Below are positions 46,307-54,876 of a stretch of DNA of 54,876 bases, in pieces. The stretch spans positions 1 to 54,876 of the forward strand of contig JAJDUT010000138.1 in assembly GCA_022826515.1 (NCBI GenBank), given 5' to 3'. Below the pieces are notes generated by a model, which worked only from the letters and a program-made list of their open reading frames with translations, was not told the DNA's origin and did no database searches. The stretch comes from Candidatus Latescibacterota bacterium. GTDB taxonomy: Bacteria > Latescibacterota > UBA2968 > UBA8231. Position numbers and translations under genes: made by a program. Numbering within the stretch: the stretch's first letter is position 1; each line of letters begins with the position of its first letter.

Positions 46307-48817
46307 ATGCTAGCACAACTCAACAAAAAGCTGTGGGATTGGTTGACCGTTTGGAACGTCTTTCTGGCCAAAATGGCGCGGGAGGCGGCCCTCCAGCGCG
46401 ACCAGCATCGCCTCCTCATCTTCTTTCACGGCTACAGTTTAGCCCACGTGATTCGCCCGCTCGTGGTGGCGCGCGTACTGCGCCAGCGCGGGTACGAGGT
46501 CATCTTCGCCGGGAGGGGACCACACGCACAGCGCATTGCGGACGAAGGCTTCCCGCTCTACGACGTCGAAACCATGCCGCAACAGCGCATGGACGAACAC
46601 CTAGCGCGGGGCGTGTACAACTATTACGACGATGAGTGGATCAGGCGCTGTGTCGAAGCCGAGCAAGCTATCATCCACCAAGTGCAGCCTTCTCTGCTCA
46701 TCGCCGACTTTCGCCCCACACTACGACTAACAGCCGCCTTGGAGGGCATCGACGTCGCCTTTATAGACGCGGCTTACAACCTCCCCAACTACGCTAGCGC
46801 CATTCGCCTGCCTGATTACTTCCCGGTACAAGCCGGTCATTTTGACGAATACCTAACTCAGCACTTCGCCCAGCAGCGGCCCCACCGCAGCGCGTTCCTG
46901 ATGGCCGATGTGCCTCAATTTCATCCGTCCGCTGGGCCGGTGCCTGCTTCCTATCACTACGTCGGGCCGCTCATCGAAGATGAACCAATAGCCGATGAAT
47001 CACCTGCGGCTTTAGACGACGAGGGCTGGAACACCTCGCTACCCCTCATCTATTTCAATGCTGGCAGCACGGGCGTAGATGACCGCTTTTTGCCAGCCAT
47101 CCTGCGAGCCTTGGCCCCCTTGCCCTACCGCCTGCTGGTAACTACGGCAGGTCGCTATGATGTGGAAGCACCTTCGGCCAACGTGCGGATCGTCGATTAT
47201 CTGCCCGCCCGCTTGGCCATGCGCCAAGCCGCGCTCTTTATCGGCATTGGCGGCATCGGCTCCATCTACCACGCGCTGGCCGAGGGCGTGCCGATTATAG
47301 GGGCACCCGAACACCTCGATCAAGAGTACCACCTCAACCGAGTGCGCGACCTCGGGCTGGGCGTGAAGCTGCCGCGCCAGCGCTTTGCCAAAGCAAGCGA
47401 CATACTCCATCAGGTGCGCTACCTATTCGACCACTACGAAGAATTCAGCACTCGCTGTGCCGCCTTTGCCAGCCACATGTCCGGCTATAAAGGCGGGGAA
47501 ACCGCAGCCGATGTAATCGACAGGTTGCTCTATCACAACGACTCTTTCGATCAGGACAACATGGTGTCAGAGGACGAATTCATTCGCCATCTCTACCCCC
47601 TGACCGGCACTTCTTCCCTACCGACCCTCCGCACCCTGCTCACCGAAGCGCGCCAGCGGGGCATACCTCACATGCAGCGAGGGCGGCTGGTGTGGTACGA
47701 CAAGCGGACCTCGTGGAACTGGCTCTACGACCACGAGCCGCGCTTCTTCGAGCTGGATTATCGGATGCGGGAACAAATGCGGGCCCCTTTTCTCGCGCAT
47801 CGCAACGGCAAGTTGGAGGCCCGCCAAGCTAGCCAACGCTACCGATTGACGTACACCTACAAGGCGCATGTAGCATCTTGCGAGACCACTGGACCGGCGC
47901 GTCTGTTTTTGCCCTATCCGTTACACCTGCCCCAGCAGCCGGTCGTCGAGCTGATCGCCTGCAATCCTAGCGAATTGTGCCCTTATCTATCACCCCACGC
48001 CGGCTTCTTTTACGCCTACCCCTGCTCTATTGAGCCAGCCGCTGAGACGCTAGAATTCTCGTATTCCTGCGAGGTCGAGGTACATAACCTGCCCATGGCC
48101 GGGCGCGTTTCCGCACCGCTGACGCCTAGCGAGCACCGCCATTACACCGAGGTAGAAGACTCCTTGGGCCATTCGCGTCAGGTGCGCGATCTCTTCGCCT
48201 ATTTGCATCTCGACGAATCGAGCCTGAGCGATGTCGATAAGGCCCGCCGCCTGTACGAGCACCTAGTACGCAGCAAGCGCTTCCAGAAAACCAACGAAAA
48301 GTGCCAATGCCTAGCATGTAGCACATCCATGACGCTTAACGACGACAGCGGCCACTGCATTACCTTGAGCCGCGCCTATATGGCCCTGTGCCGCCTGTTG
48401 GGCATTCCCGCCCGCGAGGTGACCGGCGGCTTAGCCGTAGCACCGCAAGGACCGAACCGCTATGGCATTAGCACCTATGACAACCCCATCTTCGGCCATA
48501 CTTGGGTGGAGCTATACACGAGCGAGACCGGCTGGTTGCCAGTGGAATTTCACGGAATAGCCTTGGGCAGCCATGCCATGACCTCGGACAACGTCACCAA
48601 CCCCTTGTTGCGCCAGCGCATTGAGGAGCACAGCGAGGCGTTTCTCGATTACTACTTTGGCCATATAGACTGCCATCGGGTGATGTGCTCCAAGTCGGTC
48701 TTGGACATCCCGCAACTCATGGTGCCCAACCCCAACGCCGCTACCAAACCCAACCGGCCGCTGACCATGCCCGAAGGGCTACACTACGAATGCCACTTGA
48801 CCCTTGAATGCCGGTGA
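46307..48817 (+). CDS. Fusion of a UDP-glycosyltransferase-like (GT-B) domain and a transglutaminase-like domain
   Basis: 836 residues. Residues about 30-415 form a GT-B domain: FHGYSLAHVIRPLVVARVLR, QRGYEVIFAGRG at the N-lobe and GIGGIGSIYHALAEGVPIIG, APEHLDQEYHLNRV (about 310-345) like the donor-binding motif of GT1/MGT enzymes. Residues about 500-620 are a beta-rich linker, followed by a transglutaminase/protease-like domain with Cys in DDSGHCITLSRAYMALCRLL (about 683), His in FGHTWVELY (about 730) and an acid in LPVEFHG, where Glu stands for the usual Asp. No signal peptide, so probably cytoplasmic. First gene after sigma54 promoter 1; ABC-type permeases follow. Confidence 0.85.
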   Translation: MLAQLNKKLWDWLTVWNVFLAKMAREAALQRDQHRLLIFFHGYSLAHVIRPLVVARVLRQRGYEVIFAGRGPHAQRIADEGFPLYDVETMPQQRMDEHLARGVYNYYDDEWIRRCVEAEQAIIHQVQPSLLIADFRPTLRLTAALEGIDVAFIDAAYNLPNYASAIRLPDYFPVQAGHFDEYLTQHFAQQRPHRSAFLMADVPQFHPSAGPVPASYHYVGPLIEDEPIADESPAALDDEGWNTSLPLIYFNAGSTGVDDRFLPAILRALAPLPYRLLVTTAGRYDVEAPSANVRIVDYLPARLAMRQAALFIGIGGIGSIYHALAEGVPIIGAPEHLDQEYHLNRVRDLGLGVKLPRQRFAKASDILHQVRYLFDHYEEFSTRCAAFASHMSGYKGGETAADVIDRLLYHNDSFDQDNMVSEDEFIRHLYPLTGTSSLPTLRTLLTEARQRGIPHMQRGRLVWYDKRTSWNWLYDHEPRFFELDYRMREQMRAPFLAHRNGKLEARQASQRYRLTYTYKAHVASCETTGPARLFLPYPLHLPQQPVVELIACNPSELCPYLSPHAGFFYAYPCSIEPAAETLEFSYSCEVEVHNLPMAGRVSAPLTPSEHRHYTEVEDSLGHSRQVRDLFAYLHLDESSLSDVDKARRLYEHLVRSKRFQKTNEKCQCLACSTSMTLNDDSGHCITLSRAYMALCRLLGIPAREVTGGLAVAPQGPNRYGISTYDNPIFGHTWVELYTSETGWLPVEFHGIALGSHAMTSDNVTNPLLRQRIEEHSEAFLDYYFGHIDCHRVMCSKSVLDIPQLMVPNPNAATKPNRPLTMPEGLHYECHLTLECR

Positions 48818-48950
48818 TTAACGGTGATTGCAATAATGCTTACAAAGGCGACATGCCGCACTCGTTCGTCCGCAGTGCTAGACTTGCAAAACCTATAGGC
48901 GCACTAAGCGCAAACAATGGCAGCAAAGGCAAATCCCAAAGGGGTCCGTC

Positions 48951-50513
48951 ATGATCGCCATCGTGTTTAAAAAAGAGCTGCTCTCGCACCTGCTCAGTCG
49001 GCAATTTGCCATCTGCACTACCTTGGCCGTGCTGCTGATGAGCACCAATGGCTTAGTCTCTAGCCAAAACTGGACCTTGAAAAAGGCCAGCTACTAAGCC
49101 AAAAAGGCCGTCGAAGTCCAAAAGCCACGCGACATCACTTATTATGGTGCGTTGGCCGCCGACACCCAACGGTCGGATCGGGACAAGCAGCGGATATACA
49201 AGACGCGAGTCGCCCCCCGCGCCTTGCGAGCACCGCGCCCCTTAGAGCTGTTTGCCCGAGGCGACGAAGCCCGCCTAGGGCAGGCCGTGCCGGTGTTGCT
49301 CTTTGAAGTGCCCTACCTTGCCGAGCAAATTGATCCCCTCACTGCGGACAACCACTTTCTAGCCCTTTTTAACACCTACGACATGGTCTATGTCTTTCAG
49401 CTCGTGTTGGGGCTGTTGGCTATCCTCATGGCCAGCGAGACCATCTCCAGCGAAAAGGAAGACGGCACCCTGCGGCTGACCCTGACGACCAATATCAGCC
49501 GCGCCCAACTCCTCGCCGGCAAGCTCTTGGGCGGGGTGACTACGCTGGCCATTCCCACCGCCTTGGGCTTTATCATCCTCATGATCATCCTCTTGGGCAC
49601 GGATGGCGCGGACGTGAGCCTCGCCGAATGGTGGGGCATGGGCGTCCTGTTCCTGCTCTCGCTTTTGTATCTGACAGTGCTCTATCTGATCGGCCTAGTC
49701 GTCTCGTGCGCCACGGGCCGCTCGGCAACCAGTTTGGTGTACGCGCTCTTTTTGTGGGCCTTGCTGGTCGTCGTGTTGCCCAACACTATCGCCGCTCTGC
49801 TCAACGAGCGAGCCAACATGAACGAGAAAAACGACCAAGCCGACGCGCACACGGCTCAAGTGTGGGACGAGTTAGAACAAACCCTACAAGATCTGGTGCG
49901 CACCCACGGCCAGCGGAGATACCCACCCATCAACCTGATCGAGCGAGGTACGCCGAAAGAGTCAGGCTCTGGAGCAGGCACGTTCATAGATTTCGGCTCA
50001 AAGCCCGAACTATACATGAACAACATCGCCGATACGCCCGGATTAGCGACCTTCCAAGAAATCATCCGCAGCGGCGAGCTACTGCGCCTGCAATACGCCC
50101 AACGCGCGTGGAACGCCCAAGCCCCCTTTGTCGAAACCTTCCCGCGCCGATTGGAACGGCAAAACGCCCTATTCCAACGCCTCTTCCCTGCCGGGGCCTA
50201 CGCCCAAGCCGCTGGTGCCATTGCCGGCACCAGCCAAGAGGAGTTCTACGGCTTCATTGAGCAAGTGCGCGACTATCGCCGTCAGCTCCTCGGATACCTC
50301 AAAGACCGCGACGCCTTTGGCAGCCGCACGTACTTCAACGACGACTCAGGGTGGGAAGCCGACCTCAGCGACATGCCCCGCTTCCAAGAGCAACAGGCCA
50401 CCTCCTACCAGCGCTTGCGCCAGAGTTTGCCAGCCCTCGCTATCCTGCTGCTGTATGCCGCCGGTCTGTTTGTCCTTGCCAATCGCCTGTTTGCTCGTTA
50501 CAACGCCGCATGA
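48951..50513 (+). pseudogene. ABC-2 type transporter permease interrupted by an in-frame TAA
   Basis: ATG 48951 begins MIAIVFKKELLSHLLSRQFA and is in frame with the permease up to TGA at 50513, 520 codons, except for TAA at 49095-49097 (KKASY, stop, AKKAVEV). The paralogue at 54187 has KKANYLTQGAVED at this point, confirming the frame. Features: TM1 near residues 20-40, a periplasmic region, then a conserved ASETISSEKEDGTLRLTLTT cytoplasmic loop, several TM helices (TLAIPTALGFIILMIILLG, LFLLSLLYLTVLYLIGLVV), a large second periplasmic region and a last TM at the C-terminus. It resembles ABC-2 permeases with big exported loops. Translation to the end would need readthrough. Confidence 0.8.
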
Positions 50514-50525
50514 GGAGAAAACGCC

Positions 50526-51980
50526 ATGTTGACCGCCATTGTAAAACGGGAGTGCCTCGATCATCTCCTTAGCTTGCGCTTCAGCTTCGCCTTAGTGCTG
50601 GTGCTGGTGCTGATGGTGCTCAACGCCCTCGGCTTTGCTGGTGGCTCCTATCCGTACAAGCGCGACCGTTACTTCGAAAGAGTACAAGCCCAGCAAGAGA
50701 CTCTCCGCACCGACGCCGCTAGGCTGTGGCAACTGGCGGTCCGGGGGCCGGGCGATCTGCACAAAAAGCCCAGCCAACTGATGTTTTGCGCGGCCGAGGC
50801 CGACCACGCCTTGCCCGACCGCGTCGGGGCGTACAACCCGGCAGAGGCCACATACAAAATCAAAATCTATGGTATGTGGATTCTTTCCTTCTTGGTCTCT
50901 CATTCCCTCCAAGATTCGCTGAGGCGCACTGCTCAGCAACTCTTGTCGATCCAAGCCATTGACTGGGTTTTCACAATCGGCGTCGTCCTCAGCTTGGTGG
51001 CCCTGCTGTTTACCTTTGAAGCCATCGTCGGCGAAAAAGAACGCGGCACCCTCAAACTGGTCATGGCCCAAAGCCTGCCGCGCCACACCTTGCTGCTGGG
51101 CAAGTTCTTGGGGGCCATGCTCGTTCTGAGCTTGGTGTTGGTTTTGGGCGTGATGGTCAATTTGCTACTCGTGCTATCGCTTGCCGAAGCCCATTTGGGC
51201 GCCGGCGAGACCGTGAAGTTGGCCGGCATGGTGGGATTAGCCCTGCTCTATTTGAGCATCTTTGTGTCCTTAGGGCTATGGGTATCCGTCCGCAGCAGCA
51301 GTGCCCGCGCCAGCTTGGTGAGCGTCCTCCTGCTGTGGACCTGCACGACCCTAATCTGGCCGCAAACCGGCGGCGTTTTGGCAGCCCGCCTGTTGCAAAG
51401 TCAGAGTGAGACGCCAGTGATACATAAAAAGGACAAAATGATCATGGAATCGCCGTCCTCGCTTAAAATGCACCAGCTTGCGGGCACATTGAACAGACGC
51501 AATCTGAAAAATCCCGCCAAGGTACAGCCACTGGCCGAGGCCATCCGCACCGACCGCCACGCCGCCCAGCAAATCGAGGACGAGATACTGGCCGATCAAC
51601 TCAACCAAGCTGAATTCACCCGCAACCTCGTGCGCCTGTCGCCCATGGGCTGCTTCCAGTACAGCATGGAGGCCCTCGCTGGCACTGGACTAGCGCGCCA
51701 CAAGAGTTTTATCGAACAGGTACGCACCTACGCCCAGCTCTACGAGCAGACTATCATCACCCTCGACCGCGCAGACCCCGAAAGCATGCAGTTGTTTCCG
51801 GTTCCCCAAGCCATGTCCAAGCGCAAAATCTCCGTCGAGAGCCTCCCGGTCTTCCGCGAAGACTTGTCAATGGCCACCCTCGTCGGCCAAGCCCGCGTTG
51901 ATGTCATCATCCTGTGCTTTTTGGCGGTCATCACGTATCTGATCGCGTATCGGGCGTGGCTACGCAGCAGCGTACTCTAA
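50526..51980 (+). CDS. ABC-2 type transporter permease
   Basis: 484 residues, GAGGAG before ATG. Same topology as the preceding gene and about equal length: TM near 15-40 (FALVLVLVLMVLNALGFAGG), periplasmic loop, TM (FTIGVVLSLVALLFTFEAIV), the loop GEKERGTLKLVMAQSLPRHT, then TMs (LLGKFLGAMLVLSLVLVLGV, LVSVLLLWTCTTLIWPQ), a long extracytoplasmic helix-rich region and a final TM (VIILCFLAVITYLIAY). The pair would form a heterodimeric permease needing an ATPase, which is not in the window. 12 bp after the first permease. Confidence 0.88.
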   Translation: MLTAIVKRECLDHLLSLRFSFALVLVLVLMVLNALGFAGGSYPYKRDRYFERVQAQQETLRTDAARLWQLAVRGPGDLHKKPSQLMFCAAEADHALPDRVGAYNPAEATYKIKIYGMWILSFLVSHSLQDSLRRTAQQLLSIQAIDWVFTIGVVLSLVALLFTFEAIVGEKERGTLKLVMAQSLPRHTLLLGKFLGAMLVLSLVLVLGVMVNLLLVLSLAEAHLGAGETVKLAGMVGLALLYLSIFVSLGLWVSVRSSSARASLVSVLLLWTCTTLIWPQTGGVLAARLLQSQSETPVIHKKDKMIMESPSSLKMHQLAGTLNRRNLKNPAKVQPLAEAIRTDRHAAQQIEDEILADQLNQAEFTRNLVRLSPMGCFQYSMEALAGTGLARHKSFIEQVRTYAQLYEQTIITLDRADPESMQLFPVPQAMSKRKISVESLPVFREDLSMATLVGQARVDVIILCFLAVITYLIAYRAWLRSSVL

Positions 51981-51996
51981 GAGGGCAACCACTAAG

Positions 51997-52055
51997 TGCG
52001 CTAATATATCGCACAACTGCGCTAATACATCGCACAACTGTGTTATCTTAGCGCA
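51997..52055 (+). promoter_or_regulatory. Triple operator (enhancer) array 2 for the sigma54 regulator
   Basis: TGCGCTAATATATCGCA (51997-52013), TGCGCTAATACATCGCA (52018-52034), TGTGTTATCTTAGCGCA (52039-52055), each separated by CAAC (4 bp), giving the same 21-bp period and TGCG-N9-CGCA plan as array 1. Both arrays are followed by a CATAGG within about 10 bp. 112 bp before sigma54 promoter 2. Confidence 0.82.
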
Positions 52056-52167
52056 TCCATAGGCTGCAAAACCGCATCTACTACGCAGCCGAGCATCTAC
52101 TATCGATTCCTCTAACATATTGTTCAACAGCTAGTTAACCAATATCAACGGGCAATTAGCATTCTGT

Positions 52168-52183
52168 TGGCACACTTATTGCA
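52168..52183 (+). promoter_or_regulatory. Sigma54 (-24/-12) promoter 2
   Basis: TGGCAC-ACTTA-TTGCA, an exact consensus with GG and GC 10 bp apart. Located 80 bp before the ATG at 52264. Confidence 0.85.
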
Positions 52184-52263
52184 TATCTATCTCCAAAGAC
52201 AATCCGCTGTAAACGCAGCGAACACCCGACGGCCTCCGGCCATCTATCACAAGGAGAATGCAG

Positions 52264-53043
52264 ATGAAAACGCTCGCAGTTCGCACCCTGTACTTGACCT
52301 TTGCTGTAGCTTGGCTGTACTGCCCCGGCAAGGTCGTCGCCGAATACGGCGACTTTTCGCCTGACAGTCTTCAAGTCTTCTACGACTACATTCACGGCCA
52401 AGAAATGGTGAAGGTTGAGGCTGGGGGCCCATTGCGGCAAGCCGTGGAGGCCGTGCCCATTGATCTGGGTACGGCTATTGATCTCGAGCAAGAAGCCGGG
52501 CTACGCGACTGGCTCTACGACTTCTTGGTGGCCTTTTCAATTTCGGGCAACGATAGTCTAGCTGCCACCTTCTATCTACGTGAAAGAATTAAGCACCCGG
52601 ACCCTAAGATAAAGAGTGGCATTCCAGAACTATTTGAAAAGGTCAAAGCCGCACATCAGCAAACACTCGCGGATCTAGACTGCGACTACTTTTTTGCCAA
52701 CATATCTTTCTTTGATAGCGAGTTCAGGGTATTCGCCATGCAGGAACCGTACGATAGCTATCAGTCCTACGCCCAAACCCACGGTATGCTTCCCAAGGGC
52801 TACACCGCTATAACGCCCCCAACGCACGAAGAAATCGAAACGCGCTTAGCGGGAGGTGAGCAGATGGTCTTCGCCGACATCATGTTCATCGTCGAAGAGC
52901 CAGAGGAGTTCACCGCGTTTGAGACCCCAGGACGAACTCCATCCTTTTTTCGGCTCGTGTGGGACCCAGAACGGGCCGTGTGGCGAATCGTAGAAGCCTT
53001 TTTCAGTGTTGGCGTACCACAAATGTTTCTTTTCGGCATGTAA
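52264..53043 (+). CDS. Secreted protein of unknown function, first gene of sigma54 operon 2
   Basis: 259 residues from ATG 52264, chosen because AAGGAG lies seven bases upstream; an ATG at 52258 would be too close to it. Signal peptide MKTLAVRTLYLTFAVAWLYC and PGKVVAEYG. Mature part: helical acidic N-terminal half (DFSPDSLQVFYDYIHGQEMV), IKHPDPKIKSGIPELFEKVK, then ITPPTHEEIETRLAGGEQMV and a beta-rich C-terminus FRLVWDPERAVWRIVEAFFS. I do not recognise the family. As leader gene of a strongly regulated operon with a glycosyltransferase and permease it may be the exported effector or a periplasmic partner; this is inference. Confidence 0.8.
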   Translation: MKTLAVRTLYLTFAVAWLYCPGKVVAEYGDFSPDSLQVFYDYIHGQEMVKVEAGGPLRQAVEAVPIDLGTAIDLEQEAGLRDWLYDFLVAFSISGNDSLAATFYLRERIKHPDPKIKSGIPELFEKVKAAHQQTLADLDCDYFFANISFFDSEFRVFAMQEPYDSYQSYAQTHGMLPKGYTAITPPTHEEIETRLAGGEQMVFADIMFIVEEPEEFTAFETPGRTPSFFRLVWDPERAVWRIVEAFFSVGVPQMFLFGM

Positions 53044-53082
53044 GAAGCCTACCCCAGTATTGACTCCCCAAAGGAGGATCCC

Positions 53083-54138
53083 ATGAGCATCGATATTTCC
53101 GTCGTCATTGCCACCCACAACCAGCTAGCGCGCCTGCGCTTGGTGTTGTGCGGCTTGGCTTGCCAGCATTTTCCCCAAAATCGTTTTGAGGTCATCGTCG
53201 TCGATGATGGCTGCACCGATGGTACGGACGCTATGCTAGCCGCTGAATATCCAGAGGTACACGTGGTGCCCATGCGGCCCAATGTGGGGCGCTGCCGGGC
53301 GCGCAACGCCGGTGTCGAACAGGCGCGAGGCGCGTTGGTGGCCTTTCTCGATGGCGACGCCTTGCCACATCCCGATTGGTTGGAGCATCTGTGGGCGGAA
53401 TGGGAGCGCGGGGGACGCCAGCGCTATTTGTGCGGCTTTATGTACAGCCTGCCCCTCATCGAGTACCTTCCCGACCCGCAGCAGGCCGTCTTTGACCAAG
53501 AGCGCACTCCGAGCGTTTTGGCCGACTTCCTGCTAATCAATCAGGAACAGGTGCTGATTACCGAAGACCAAATCCGCTACAACTTTGCCGGCATCCACGC
53601 CCGCGCCCAAGAAGGCGGCTATCCCTTTGACGAACTGAAGGCCATGCAGGATCAGGTCGCGGAACTGTACGCGGCGCATCCCGATTCACCGATCGGCTTT
53701 CTCGGCTTTTATCCGCACAACAGCGCGGTGCCGCGCCAAGCCTTCTGCGAGGTGGGCGGCTTTACCGCGGACATTCCGTTTTCCGAGGGGTGGGATCTGG
53801 CCTATCGATTGCAGCGCGCCGGCGTCGGCCCGGGCTTTGCCCGCCACGCCCTGACCTATCACTTGTACCACTATCACGAGTTTTCCGACCCGAACAAACT
53901 CGCCGACGAGCAGCGCACCCGGGACCAAGCCATCGACTATATGGTGCGGGAAAATCGCGACCCCAAGCTGCGGATGATTGAACTGTGGCGGGCTAGCATC
54001 TGGCCCGATCCGCTCATCCCCGCCGAATTAGTCTTGCGCGACCTATTGCACTTTCACGAGCGTTACGGCGAGGTGCAATCCGATGAGATGAACGAGATCG
54101 AAGCCCTGCTGCGGCGGCATCCCACTCGAGCGGCCTGA
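53083..54138 (+). CDS. Family 2 glycosyltransferase
   Basis: 351 residues, AAAGGAGGATCCC before ATG. GT-A fold: ISVVIATHNQLARLRLVLCG, VIVVDDGCTDGTDA (nucleotide-binding Asp pair), NVGRCRARNAGVEQARG, VAFLDGDALPHPDWL (metal-binding DxD), NSAVPRQAFCEVGGFTADIP and FSEGWDLAYRLQRAG (acceptor-side acidic region). The C-terminal 80 residues (DPNKLADEQRTRDQAIDYMV) are helical. No TM segment. It follows the unknown secreted protein by 39 bp and precedes a permease gene by 48 bp. Substrate unknown. Confidence 0.93.
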   Translation: MSIDISVVIATHNQLARLRLVLCGLACQHFPQNRFEVIVVDDGCTDGTDAMLAAEYPEVHVVPMRPNVGRCRARNAGVEQARGALVAFLDGDALPHPDWLEHLWAEWERGGRQRYLCGFMYSLPLIEYLPDPQQAVFDQERTPSVLADFLLINQEQVLITEDQIRYNFAGIHARAQEGGYPFDELKAMQDQVAELYAAHPDSPIGFLGFYPHNSAVPRQAFCEVGGFTADIPFSEGWDLAYRLQRAGVGPGFARHALTYHLYHYHEFSDPNKLADEQRTRDQAIDYMVRENRDPKLRMIELWRASIWPDPLIPAELVLRDLLHFHERYGEVQSDEMNEIEALLRRHPTRAA

Positions 54139-54186
54139 ACATCGGGGTGCCATAGCCATTCGCCTTCCACGAATAGGAGCCACGCC

Positions 54187-54876
54187 ATGATAGGCATTGT
54201 GTTCAAAAAAGAGATGCTCAGCCATCTGCTGAGTCAACGCTTCGCCGCTTGCACCGCCCTCGCCGTGGTGCTCATCATCGCCAACGGGATGCTCACCAGC
54301 CAGACCTATGTGCAGAAAAAGGCCAACTACCTCACCCAGGGCGCCGTTGAAGACAACAAATTTCACGAAATCACCATTTATTCGGCCCTAGGCAAGGACC
54401 AGTTTATGTCGGTTGACGGTAAAATCATTGTTGGCAAGGCGGCCCCGCGTGCTCTACGGCCTCCGCGCCCCTTAGAGGTGTTTGCCCAAGGCGTCGAACA
54501 AGAAGTGGGGCAAGCCGTCAAGATTCTGCTCTTCAATGTGCCCTACCAAACCGAGGCGATTGCCCCCTTTCAGTCGGGCAACCCCTACCTCGCCATCTTC
54601 GCCTCCTTCGACATGGTGTACATCTTCCAACTCGTGCTCGGCCTGCTGGCCATCCTCATTGCCAGCGAGACCGTCTCCGGCGAGAAGGAAGACGGCACAC
54701 TGCGCTTGATGCTGACGACCAACGTCAGCCGCGCTCAAGTCCTCGTCGGCAAGATCCTCGCTGGCCTGACCACGCTGGCCATTCCAACGACCTTGGGCTT
54801 TATCCTACTGATGATCTTGATGTTGGGCACTGAAAATATCGAGGTCGGGATCGGAGAATGGGTGCGGTTGGCGCTG
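54187..54876 (+). CDS. ABC-2 type transporter permease, truncated by the window end
   Basis: ATG 54187 with AGGAG upstream; 230 codons are open to the last base, so the gene continues beyond. MIGIVFKKEMLSHLLSQRFA, then PRALRPPRPLEVFAQGVEQE, IASETVSGEKEDGTLRLMLT and TLAIPTTLGFILLMILMLG match the permease at 48951 throughout (about 55-60% identity by eye). This copy has CTC (Leu) where the other has TAA. Third gene of the sigma54 operon 2; a second permease and perhaps an ATPase are expected just outside the window. Confidence 0.9.
   Translation, partial: MIGIVFKKEMLSHLLSQRFAACTALAVVLIIANGMLTSQTYVQKKANYLTQGAVEDNKFHEITIYSALGKDQFMSVDGKIIVGKAAPRALRPPRPLEVFAQGVEQEVGQAVKILLFNVPYQTEAIAPFQSGNPYLAIFASFDMVYIFQLVLGLLAILIASETVSGEKEDGTLRLMLTTNVSRAQVLVGKILAGLTTLAIPTTLGFILLMILMLGTENIEVGIGEWVRLAL

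Noticed and set aside
46900..48951. A third sigma54 promoter before the permease at 48951 (AG-N10-GC around 48876-48895)
   Set aside because: The essential GG at -24 is not present and no triple operator array precedes it; the gene is more likely transcribed from promoter 1.

Overview
The window reads as one contig from an uncultured, moderately GC-rich bacterium. Gene content suggests the Latescibacterota/Poribacteria/Tectomicrobia type of free-living or sponge-associated lineage: sulfatase, phytanoyl-CoA dioxygenase, enolase-superfamily sugar-acid dehydratase, ASPIC/UnbV and FG-GAP lipoproteins, a large ECF sigma factor with a TPR-like tail, and many toxin-antitoxin scraps. This placement is inferred from gene content only and is low to moderate confidence.

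Layout. (1) 1-1547 is an AT-rich island with a translationally coupled two-gene remnant, each gene carrying one in-frame TAA. It is followed by a decayed type I restriction hsdR gene (1592-4601, one TAA and one +1 frameshift). (2) 4676-7118 is a sugar-acid catabolic pair (uronate isomerase-like protein and rhamnonate dehydratase-like enzyme). (3) 7122-9718, minus strand, holds two coupled lipoprotein genes (FG-GAP/ASPIC and TPR). (4) 9950-13.5 kb has a secreted protein, class I fumarase, an SDR and a truncated PhyH that runs tail-to-tail into a truncated sigma factor/TPR gene. (5) 14.9-24.55 kb is an accessory island: orphan antitoxins (two near-identical FitA-like copies at 17.45 and 21.25 kb), a DUF4258/YgiT-type pair, a VapC/Phd pair, McrBC, and between them a GNAT, a TIM-barrel epimerase, and a coupled sulfatase-FdhD pair. 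(6) 24.6-44.4 kb is mostly housekeeping or metabolic: DUF362, XPB-Bax1 helicase-nuclease, cobalt-type nitrile hydratase (beta then alpha), homocysteine methyltransferase/MTHFR fusion, CCA-adding enzyme, FN3 lipoprotein, PBP1A, two PLP enzymes, lipoamide dehydrogenase, RNase HI and a CBM9-like protein.

(7) 42.25-54.88 kb looks like a regulated surface or export system and is the most interesting part. A membrane sensor kinase and an NtrC-type sigma54 activator are followed by two operons. Each operon is preceded by the same architecture: three 17-bp operators of form TGCG-N9-CGCA at exact 21-bp spacing, then 112-125 bp later a sigma54 -24/-12 promoter. Operon 1 encodes a glycosyltransferase/transglutaminase-like fusion and two ABC-2 type permeases (the first interrupted by an in-frame TAA). 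Operon 2 encodes an unknown secreted protein, a GT2 glycosyltransferase and a paralogue of the first permease that runs off the window. No ABC ATPase is visible in the window.

Gene decay (four in-frame TAA codons, a frameshift, a chimeric junction, truncated antitoxins) is unusually visible. TAA is still used as the ordinary terminator of many intact genes, so a genome-wide reassignment is not supported.
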